From contig PJAB01000858.1 of NCBI GenBank assembly GCA_002887195.1, forward strand, positions 1 through 19,750: DNA of 19,750 bases, given 5' to 3'. The notes beneath the pieces are model-generated. The model saw nothing but the letters and a program-made list of their open reading frames with translations, was not told the origin of the DNA and searched no databases. A program made the position numbers and the translations under genes. Position 1 is the stretch's first letter. The number at the start of each line of letters is the position of its first letter. This stretch comes from Chrysochromulina parva. Taxonomy: Eukaryota; Haptophyta; Prymnesiales; Chrysochromulinaceae. Shown here piece after piece: positions 10,181 through 17,239 of the stretch.

Positions 10181-12375
10181 ATCTCCTCTTCCTCTTCCTC
10201 GAGAAGCACGGCCACGCGAGGATCCGTCGCGGCCGTGCTGTTGCGCCCCCAAAAGGCGGCGCCGGTCGCTCCATCGACAGGCGCCGCGCCCGTGGCCATC
10301 CACTGCTCGGCCTGAGCCTCGCGCCCGCCGCGACCACGCTTGCTCGCCCTCTCATACTGCTTGCGCGTCTGCTGCAGCTCGCTTGGCATGGCAGCGGTGC
10401 TGTTGACGAGATCGATCTCGGGCATGGTGTAGCCGGGCGGCTTGTCGTTTGCGTAGTTGATCAGGCCGTACTGCATCCACGCGATCTCGCTCAGTATCTC
10501 GGCGCGGCCCTCTCGCACTCCCTCACCCTCTCGCCCGGCCTGCAGATTCGTCAATTGCAGATTCGTCCAATTGGCCACACTCGCCCGGAGCGCCTTCTCG
10601 CTCTCGTTGCGCGTCCAGCGCATCGCTTCGGGCACGACACCCTTGCTCGGCGTCGGCGCAGTCTCCGCGAGGAAGAGGCGCCCCAGCTCGAAGAAGCCCG
10701 CCCCTTCACCCAGACCGCGGTCGTAGTACGTGCTGTCGCCGGCGTTGGCCGCCTCCATCGGCACGTTGCCGCCTTCACCACGTTGCCGGCGCACACCGGT
10801 CGGATTCCACAGCTTGAGCAGGCTGGCGCCCATGCCCGTGCCGTCGACGTCGACCAGATCGCCTGGCCCAAAGGACCACATCTGGAGCATCCGATCCTCG
10901 GCCTCCGCCGCCGAGCTGAACCCCATCGGAGCTGGTGCCGACTCGTCAAACACTGCCGGCACCAGCCCGCTTCGAACGCCCTGTTCGCGCCGAAGCTCTT
11001 CGAGGCTGAGCGGTGGGCGCACCAGCGACGAGGCGCGCAGCAGCGCCGCGCTGAGCGTGCAAGACTCGGCCTGGCGCGGTCGCAGGCTCGGGCGCCATGC
11101 CGTGCGCTCGCCCGCCTCGATGGCAAATGCGATCCAATAGAAGAGGTAGAAGAGGCAGATGAGCTGGACTGCCCGCCCGATGGCGAGCACACCCAAGCGC
11201 GCCAGCTGGCTGCTGCTCGCAAGCCCCGCGCCGGCGGCGGCCGCCGCGCCGGCGGCGGTTACACTCGGCCCATCAGTGCTCACGAAAGCGCTCACGAGCC
11301 GCCCGACAACGGCCGCTGGGGGCTCGAGGAGAGGGGCGAGGACGGCCGTGAGCCGCGCTTGCAGCCGCGCCGTCGGCCCGAGGACCAGCGAGGCCGCGGC
11401 GGCGCCGAGCGCACCTGGGAGCGCGAGCAGCGCCGTGGGGCCTGCGGTTGCCGTCGTGGGCAGTGCGAGCGCGAGGCGGCCAAGCAGCGCTGCTTCCGAC
11501 AGCAGCAGCGCCGTGGCGGCGAGTCGCCAAAAGCGCGTGGCGGCATGTGCGGCGCTCTCGGGCGCACGGACCAGGAGCTCCGCGTGCAGATCGCGCCAGC
11601 ACCAGAGTCCGGGCCACAAGCTGAGTCTGCCGAGGCTGCCCAGCCACAGCGAGAGATCGAGGCTGCCGCACTGCCACTCGAGCGCGCTCAGGCTGAGAAC
11701 CACAGATGCACCGAGCAGATGCTGTGCGCTGAGCACATGCGTCGCGTCTACCCGCGGCGCGAGCGCGCCGTCGCGTCCTCGTGCGAGGAGCCTCGTGCGT
11801 AGCCGCGCCAGCGCCGCCACGCACAGTCGCATGGCGGGCCACGCGAGGTGTACGCCGAGGCCAAGGCGGACGCTCACAGCTGCCACGCACGTGGGCGCGA
11901 CGAAGGCGCTCACGAGGCAGGAGCCCACAAGCAGCAGCAGCACGACGGGCCGAAGCATGCGCTCGTGCCGGACCGCGGCGTAGTAGGTCCGCGCCTGGGC
12001 CACCGGCCCATCCACGGGGTCGTGCCACCACTCATGCAGCTGCGAGCCGCGGTCCTCAAGAACGCCGAGCGCGCGAGGAATGCCGGCGGCCGCCTCCCAG
12101 CGCGCCTCGGCCGCTTCATAGCTGGCCACGAGCTCGTCGACGCGAACCATGTCAAGCTCAAACTCGCCGCCTGGCTCCGTGAAGATGGCAATGTCATCAT
12201 CGTCTTCGTCAGTGTTGTCTGGCTTGTTGAAGACATTGACGTCGTCGTCATCTGGCAGAAGGCTTCCAGACGCAACTGAGCTACCGAGCTGCAGCCGTGA
12301 CGATCGCCGTAGGACCGGTACCGTTCCGCAGTGCTGCGCCGTGTGCAGCGAAGTGACCACGCAGTACGCGATCAT
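10177..12375 (-). CDS. Multi-pass membrane protein of unknown function
   Basis: A 732-residue protein I do not recognise. Residues 41-80 are very acidic (runs of Asp). A soluble helical part follows to about 138. Hydrophobic segments lie near 143-168, 172-192, 212-232, 283-306, 311-332 and 392-418, with a weaker one near 345-365, suggesting five to seven membrane spans. From 420 the chain is soluble and ends in a Glu run and Met before TGA. The first residues show no clear signal peptide, and a targeting presequence is possible but not evident. The ATG at 12375 faces the plus-strand gene at 12546. The stop is only 72 nt upstream of the giant Sfi1-like ATG and in the same frame, so this may be the N-terminal half of one 3630-residue product. 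If separate, the spacing is unusually tight for same-strand nuclear genes. Confidence 0.7.
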   Translation of the reverse strand: MIAYCVVTSLHTAQHCGTVPVLRRSSRLQLGSSVASGSLLPDDDDVNVFNKPDNTDEDDDDIAIFTEPGGEFELDMVRVDELVASYEAAEARWEAAAGIPRALGVLEDRGSQLHEWWHDPVDGPVAQARTYYAAVRHERMLRPVVLLLLVGSCLVSAFVAPTCVAAVSVRLGLGVHLAWPAMRLCVAALARLRTRLLARGRDGALAPRVDATHVLSAQHLLGASVVLSLSALEWQCGSLDLSLWLGSLGRLSLWPGLWCWRDLHAELLVRAPESAAHAATRFWRLAATALLLSEAALLGRLALALPTTATAGPTALLALPGALGAAAASLVLGPTARLQARLTAVLAPLLEPPAAVVGRLVSAFVSTDGPSVTAAGAAAAAGAGLASSSQLARLGVLAIGRAVQLICLFYLFYWIAFAIEAGERTAWRPSLRPRQAESCTLSAALLRASSLVRPPLSLEELRREQGVRSGLVPAVFDESAPAPMGFSSAAEAEDRMLQMWSFGPGDLVDVDGTGMGASLLKLWNPTGVRRQRGEGGNVPMEAANAGDSTYYDRGLGEGAGFFELGRLFLAETAPTPSKGVVPEAMRWTRNESEKALRASVANWTNLQLTNLQAGREGEGVREGRAEILSEIAWMQYGLINYANDKPPGYTMPEIDLVNSTAAMPSELQQTRKQYERASKRGRGGREAQAEQWMATGAAPVDGATGAAFWGRNSTAATDPRVAVLLEEEEEEM

Positions 12376-12545
12376 GGATGGACTATCAGACTTGATTTAT
12401 CGAGCAGCGTTCGATGAGCCGTTTCTCTGTTCTTGAGAGCTCGTGAAGGGTCCCCGAAGAGCAGAGGGGCGCCAGTGGGTTGAGTTGTTTGCTTGTTCGC
12501 CCGCATTGTGATGACGGATTGATTACGACTTTCCCCACCCGTCAC
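12376..12545. promoter_or_regulatory. Short divergent intergenic region, likely bidirectional promoter
   Basis: This 170-bp gap separates the ATGs of two divergently oriented genes, the membrane protein (minus) and the second Sfi1-like gene (plus). Both promoters and 5' leaders must lie here or overlap the coding starts. Its base composition is less GC-rich than the flanking coding DNA. I see no convincing TATA box at a usual distance; an ATAAAT-like stretch on the minus strand near 12394-12402 is too close to the ATG to be persuasive. Confidence 0.55.
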
Positions 12546-14835
12546 ATGCTGGGCCCGGCCGACAGGCCGCTCCCGTCAACGGCAGCACGCATCCCACTCC
12601 ATGACAGTGACTCGCCGACAAGCAGCCATTTGCGCATCACAGCCATCATCAATGACATGGAGAGTCGGATCGTTAGCGTTGCAGATGAGTTTTTCCGCAG
12701 GACTGCGAATGTCCGCGGGTTCAAGGCGTGGAAATATTGCGTGGCCGACGGCCTGCGCAAGGCCCAGAGTAAACGGCGCGGAGTCAAGGCCTTCATGAAC
12801 AGTGGCCTCAAGAAGGGCTGGAACGGCTGGGTTGCGCTCATGTTTGAGCGCGCCACCGCGCTCGCTCGGCTTCGCGCAGCCGTCGCAGGCTTCCGCAATC
12901 GTAGCCTTCGGAAGGGCATGAACACGCTCATCGAAGCGCGGACTGAGCACCTGACCAAGCTCGCCAAGCTCAAGCTCGCCGCTCGCTCCCTCTTCTTCCG
13001 CCAACAGCGCAAGGTGTGGAACAAGCTCGCAGCGGGCGCGAAGCTGCTGCGCAAGGCTAGGAAAGCGATGAAGTCGTTCACGAACCGCAACATGCGCAAG
13101 GGCTTCAACGGCTGGCAGTATATGATGGTGGAGCGCGCGGCCGCCTACGAAGCGCTCCACAAGGCAGGCTCCGCCTTTCGCAGCCGCGGCGAGCGCAAGG
13201 GGTTCAACGAGCTTCTCGCGGCGCGCGAGGAATGCAAGAGGAAGCTGGCTGGCTTCGAACGTGGAGCGCGCGCGTTCCTGTACAGTGCGGTTCGCAAGGC
13301 GCTCAACAAGCTGATGGCGGGCCTGCGGCTGCTCCAGCTCGCGCGTAAGGCGGGCGCTGCCTTCCAGGGACGACTTCGGCGCAGGGGTCTGAACGGGTGG
13401 ATGGGCTACATGCACGACAAAGCAAGCACGAGTGCACGGGTGAGCCTCAGAATGGACCAAGCTCTCCTCACCTGATTGCCGCTGATTGCCGCTGATTGCC
13501 GCTGAGTGCCGTAATCAGGTGAGCCTCAAAATGGACCAAGCTCTCCGGGCGCTCAAGATGCGCAGGCGGCGCGTGGCACTCAACAGCTGGAAGGAGATCA
13601 TCCTCGACAAGGCGCGCGGCCACATGAGCCTGCGCAGCGCGGTCGCCGCCTTCATGCTCCGCGGAATGAGGGCCGCCTTCAACACTCTCGCAGACCGCTC
13701 CGTGGCCAACGGATTCAGCCACGAGCAGCTGCGCAGGGCCCGGCAGCTCTTCGTGGCGCGCGCGCTCGTGGGCGCTTTCTATCTTTGGATCGACCGCGCG
13801 CGCGAGCGGCGCGAGGACGCTGCCAAGCCACGCCCGCGCCCGACGTCTCCTCTTGCCAAGAAGCGTGCCAAGTGGGCGGCCAAGCGGGTGAGCTCCGCCC
13901 ATGCCGTCGAGGTGCCCGCGGACGATAAGTTCCAATGCCAGCGCGTGCTGCACGCGCCGCACGCAGCCCTCGTCCTGCGCGCCGACGGGACGGTCCTGCG
14001 CGTGGTGGCCATCCATCGGCCGCCCAATACGATGGACTGCACCGTCGACCTGAGCTGCGGCTACGATGTGCGCATGCTCGACGACGTGCCGCTACCCGAC
14101 TACCAGGACCCGAGGAGTAATCCCGGGCGCCTGCCGCCCCGACCCATGCCGGTCGACGTGCGCGTGAGCGTTGCGGCCCTCTCCGCGCCCGAGCATCCGC
14201 TCATCGTGCCGCAGTTTTTCGGCGGCCGGCTCGGCCTTAGCAACGGGCTCGATGTTCGGGTCATCGATTGCGCCTTCACGCCGAGCGAGAGGCCTTTCTT
14301 CGGATTGGACGACGATCAGCCGCGCCCGCCAGTGCTGCGCCGCGTGCTGCTCACGCTGATCGATGGTCAGGGCGTGGCGGTGGGCCAGCCGGCATGGGTC
14401 GAGCTGCTTGAGCTGCTCGAGTTGCTACGCGGCAACGCGGTCGTCACCGCACAGTGCGCTGCTGAGGACGAGCTGCGTCGGCGCCGGCGTGTCGAGCTGC
14501 ATATCGTCGAGCAGCGCAAGCTCGCGCTGCACCACCTGCTGCTCGCGCGCAAGGAGGCAGCCAGGGAAGGACGCGGGTCGCACGCCTCCCCCGCGACCCA
14601 CGCGCCGCATGGTATCGAGCACCTGGTGCGCCAGCTCGCCGACGCCGCGCCGAGCGCTTACCTCAACGAGGAGAACCAGGCCAATCCACGCGCCGACGCC
14701 TTCGTGCAGCCGCGCGCGGAACGCATCGAACGTCTGGCCGCGGTCGCCAAGGGGCGCGCCGGCCATCAAAGCGCGAGTACGCTCAGCGGGGGCCATCGTG
14801 GCGGCGGCATGCCCCTCAAGGTCGTCGACCTGTGA
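12546..14835 (+). CDS. Sfi1-like repeat protein with unknown C-terminal domain (two exons)
   Basis: The gene model joins 12546-13439 and 13519-14835 and gives 736 residues. Residues about 45-397 hold eleven helical repeats anchored on [RK]-x-[GA]-[FLMW]-N-x-[WL] (FNGW, MNTL, WNKL, FNEL, LNKL, LNGW, LNSW, FNTL), spaced mostly 33 residues. They are akin to the Sfi1-type repeats of the giant minus-strand protein, for example LRKALNTW there. Residues about 398-432 are a basic Lys/Arg/Pro linker. About 432-617 form a globular, beta-rich domain I do not recognise, and a charged helix and polar tail follow. Without splicing, the first frame stops at 13473-13475 and the second has no ATG before 13531, so the two halves are best read as one gene. 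The first ATG is 12546. The ATG at 12657 (gacATGg) has better context and starts just before the repeats, so it is a real alternative. I infer centrin binding. Confidence 0.7.
13440..13518 (+). other. Putative 79-nt phase-0 spliceosomal intron
   Basis: The segment begins GTGAGC and ends GTAATCAG. Its length is not a multiple of three and it contains in-frame stops, yet removing it joins two Sfi1-like repeat frames exactly at a codon boundary (TSAR then VSLKMDQAL). CTGAT elements, which fit a CTRAY branch site, occur several times inside. A frameshifted tandem duplication that breaks the gene is the alternative. Confidence 0.7.
13472..13511 (+). repeat. Tandem 10-mer (ctgattgccg) inside the intron
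   Basis: Three perfect copies of ctgattgccg are followed by a one-mismatch copy, ctgagtgccg. An 11-bp inverted repeat lies around this array: ctcacctgatt at 13467-13477 pairs with aatcaggtgag at 13513-13523, which spans the 3' splice site. Confidence 0.9.
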
Positions 14836-15373
14836 CCAGGCGGCTGTTACGTGTTAGCGTTATCAAACACGTTATCATGCATTGCCGCTTTATCATGTGC
14901 ATCGTGCCGCGCGGGTGAGAGGCGTTATCTGTCTCGTGTCCGGTCGAACTCGACTGCAATCTTTATATTGGTTATTGCGTTTTATGGCGTTTCTTATTCT
15001 TGGCGCAGGCGTTTCGTCTGACGGCTACCGATCGTGATCCCGGATCAAACATCGTACACGCGGTATCAACACCCTCAAATAGCAAATGCGCGAAAAAGTC
15101 CGCGGGGCTCGTTCACCGGGGGAGCCGGGACACATTTTACCGGCGTAAGACGCCGGCGACCGGGGGGCACACTGTACCGGTACTTTGTCCCGGCTCCCCC
15201 CGGTGCGGAGTCTTTTTACTTTGTCCATCTCCGTGAAGGGAGCCCTCGGCGCCCTCGCCGCGAGTGAGGCGCGGGGTGAAACCACGTTAGACGTTTCGGA
15301 CTCTGATGGCTTGTCCATCACAGCGAACACGCGCGAGCGCGCAACTTCGCCCCTGCTTGCGACCGACCCTCAA
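14836..15373. other. Intergenic region with foldback element
   Basis: No gene is supported here. Just after the stop of the Sfi1-like gene is an AT-richer stretch (14846-14990) with several copies of (g/t)ttatc(a/t). A 92-bp foldback lies at 15114-15205. Between 15206 and 15373 a frame is open in phase with the downstream glycosyltransferase but has no ATG, so it is probably 5' leader or part of an unrecognised upstream exon. Confidence 0.6.
15114..15205. repeat. 92-bp foldback with internal hairpin
   Basis: The left arm 15114-15132 (caccgggggagccgggaca) is the reverse complement of 15186-15205 apart from one extra C. The similarity continues inward with mismatches to about 15143 and 15177. 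In the centre, ccggcgt-aag-acgccgg at 15140-15156 is a perfect 7-bp stem. It could be a MITE-like remnant or a structured RNA or DNA element. I see no target-site duplication. Confidence 0.75.
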
Positions 15374-16846
15374 ATGCCGACAAACTTGACCTGCTGCGAG
15401 CTGCGGCTCGACGCCTGCAGCGGTGTCTTGCCACAAATGCAGCAATGGTTCGGTGTCGGCCCATCACCTACTCCGAGTGCGTGTGAAGTGCGGCGGAAGG
15501 CATGGCAGACAACTCATCATTGCACAACCAGCAAGCGCATCATTCCCACATCTACATCCACCTGCGTGACACCCAAGTCGTCTCTTCCGCAAGCGGTTCC
15601 TCATTCTAATTTGTTGAGCCGTATGTTCATGCGGCCTGCAAGTAGCAGCTGTAAGACAAGGAGGCCCTTGCCAGCCCACTGCGAGCGTTTCTACAAAGCG
15701 CATTGGCAGCCTTGGCAGGCAATGGCCTCGGATGGCGGAGGCAACTTACCGTGCGTGTCGTACGCCACCTCGTCCAGCGGCATCGGCAACTGGCTGCCGT
15801 CGCTGCTCGACGCCGCACGGACTGCTGCGGAGGCTCGGGTGCCTCTCGAGGTGAAGCTCTACAGCTCGCAAGCGTTTTGGGCGACGCTCGGCGCTTCGCT
15901 GGACCGGAACCCACCCTCGTGCCGCACGAGGGTACACGACCTGAGGGTACATGACCCCGACGACAGGAGTAGCAGCAGCAACGTCAGCAGCAGCAGCAGC
16001 AACGCCAATCACAGCCTACAGCCACGGCGCAGCTGGATCTACGACGCGGTGCAAGGTATCAACGGTCCCAATCCCGACGAGCGCGGCGCCGACATGCTTG
16101 GTTGCCTCTTCACTCTATTCACGTGCCCCGACGAGACGGTCTACGCGCAGGTAGAACATCTGCGCACGCGGCTGCCACGAGCCTTCGTCGCGGCGCACTT
16201 GCGGTTTGCACACCAGGCGGCGGGCCAGGAGAAGAGGATAATCGCGACGTTCAACGAGCTGTACCAGAACACGCCCGCCTCGCACTGGGCCGCTTCGGAA
16301 AACCGCTCGCTACCACTCGGTGAGCGCTTGGCACCGTGGGATCGGCTGCTTGCGCCGGTCCTGCCCTCAATCTGCCGTGGCGTGTGCGAGGACCGGCGCG
16401 GCTCGGAGGAGACGATTCTGCCAGACCCATTTCTGTGTTGCGGCGGGCGCGACTTTGAGCAGCTTGGCGACGCCCTTGCGGAGCGCTCGCACGGTGCGCT
16501 GGCCTACCTCACCACAGATCTTACCGCTTTCCAGCGCTTTGCGCAGCGCTACTTGCCAGACGCTTTCGTGCAGCAGCCAGGCGCGGCGCTGCACTCCGGC
16601 CGCATCGAAAACTCGCTCGTTAATCTTGAAACGGTGGCCGATGAGCGGAGCGCCGCACGCAAGACGGCAACCGACTTTCTCATGCTCACGCAGGCGCACC
16701 GAGTAGTGGTGCTCAACCCGTCGAGCTTCTCGGCCGTCGCCGCGGGGCTGCATCTACCGATCGGCGCCTTGCCCGTCCACGCCACTGATCGAAAGACGTG
16801 TGGGCTGCGCCATGGGAGGCCGTGCAGGAGAATGAGGAGGAAATGA
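15374..16846 (+). CDS. Putative fucosyltransferase-like glycosyltransferase
   Basis: A 490-residue protein from the first in-frame ATG. Residues 1 to about 105 are Ser/Thr/Cys-rich and look poorly ordered. From about 126 the pattern fits GT-B fucosyltransferase-like enzymes: a Gly-Asn donor-side loop in SSSGIGNWLPSLLDAA (132-147), an HxR motif in FVAAHLRFA (H275, R277; compare the HxRxxD of O-/alpha-fucosyltransferases), GALAYLTTD at 374-382, and DFLMLTQAHRVVVLNPSSFS ending at 453, like the C-terminal motif with conserved Ser-Ser-Phe. A Ser/Asn run (about 199-212) from an AGC repeat interrupts the middle. It would be expected in the Golgi, acting on glycans, but no signal anchor is visible, so the 5' end may be incomplete: the frame stays open upstream to 15185 without an ATG. 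The acceptor is unknown. Confidence 0.6.
   Translation: MPTNLTCCELRLDACSGVLPQMQQWFGVGPSPTPSACEVRRKAWQTTHHCTTSKRIIPTSTSTCVTPKSSLPQAVPHSNLLSRMFMRPASSSCKTRRPLPAHCERFYKAHWQPWQAMASDGGGNLPCVSYATSSSGIGNWLPSLLDAARTAAEARVPLEVKLYSSQAFWATLGASLDRNPPSCRTRVHDLRVHDPDDRSSSSNVSSSSSNANHSLQPRRSWIYDAVQGINGPNPDERGADMLGCLFTLFTCPDETVYAQVEHLRTRLPRAFVAAHLRFAHQAAGQEKRIIATFNELYQNTPASHWAASENRSLPLGERLAPWDRLLAPVLPSICRGVCEDRRGSEETILPDPFLCCGGRDFEQLGDALAERSHGALAYLTTDLTAFQRFAQRYLPDAFVQQPGAALHSGRIENSLVNLETVADERSAARKTATDFLMLTQAHRVVVLNPSSFSAVAAGLHLPIGALPVHATDRKTCGLRHGRPCRRMRRK
15971..16000 (+). repeat. (AGC)n microsatellite in glycosyltransferase
   Basis: Interrupted AGC triplets, three then about five, encode a Ser/Asn run at residues about 199-212. 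The tract sits between recognisable catalytic segments and is probably a surface loop of variable length. Confidence 0.85.
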
Positions 16847-17239
16847 TTTTGGGGGAACATGAACACAGCTCTCTAGTCGGTACGGATCTTTTTAAACGCG
16901 GTCACTCTGAGAGGGAGGTTTTTGTACGTATATTACCGGCACCGTTGTCTTTTTTCTCAACCGGACCGTACCTATGTACCGTGTAACCGAACGAGACCAT
17001 CGGGCCGCCGTTGAACGCCCCCTTGAACCCCCCCTTGGCAGGGGGCGGATCGTTGTGAACCCCCTTATTACCGGTACCGGTACCCTACAGGACAGTATGA
17101 AATCATTTCTAACAGCCATTCACAGCCAAAGGCTAAATTGTTCACAGCCAATGTTTAGAATTCGACTCTCCATTCTTCCGTGCAAAACGCGCGATCGGAA
17201 TTTGGATAGGTCTAAGACCTGTTAGTTGTTACGCGTCAC
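16847..17239. other. Intergenic region with C-tracts and short repeats
   Basis: No gene is supported in these 393 bp. The sequence is more AT-rich than the coding DNA and contains a pyrimidine tract near 16946-16957. A C-tract cluster follows, with a small hairpin (ccccc-ttggca-ggggg) near 17030-17045. The palindrome ggtaccggtacc is at 17073-17084, and ttcacagccaa occurs twice, at 17119-17129 and 17141-17151. It presumably holds the 3' end of the glycosyltransferase and the promoter of the kinase gene. A TAA in the kinase frame at 17213-17215 bounds that coding start. Confidence 0.6.
17070..17084. repeat. Overlapping palindromes accggtaccggtacc
   Basis: Two overlapping perfect 12-nt palindromes, accggtaccggt and ggtaccggtacc, lie 156 bp upstream of the kinase ATG. 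The core accggtac also occurs at 12314 and 15176. It could be a dimeric factor site or a transposon-end remnant; I cannot tell which. Confidence 0.6.

Larger units (their letters stand above)
13440..13546 (+). repeat. 28-bp direct repeat bracketing the intron
   Basis: Copy 1 is 13440-13467, the first 28 nt of the intron. Copy 2 is 13519-13546, the first 28 nt of the next exon. They differ at one base (CTCAGAATGG versus CTCAAAATGG) and start 79 bp apart. Both start GTGAGCCTCA, so the 5' splice site is itself a copy of exon sequence. Confidence 0.9.

Noticed and set aside
10555..11802. 415-residue plus-strand open frame
   Set aside because: It is antisense to the membrane protein; it has low-complexity Arg/Ala/Glu content and no recognisable domain.
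12576..13460. 294-residue minus-strand frame opposite the first exon of the smaller Sfi1-like gene
   Set aside because: The plus strand shows a regular 33-residue repeat there; the antisense frame only mirrors that periodicity.
13472..13511. CRISPR-like array
   Set aside because: The repeats are 10 bp and directly abutting with no spacers; this is a simple tandem repeat in an intron.
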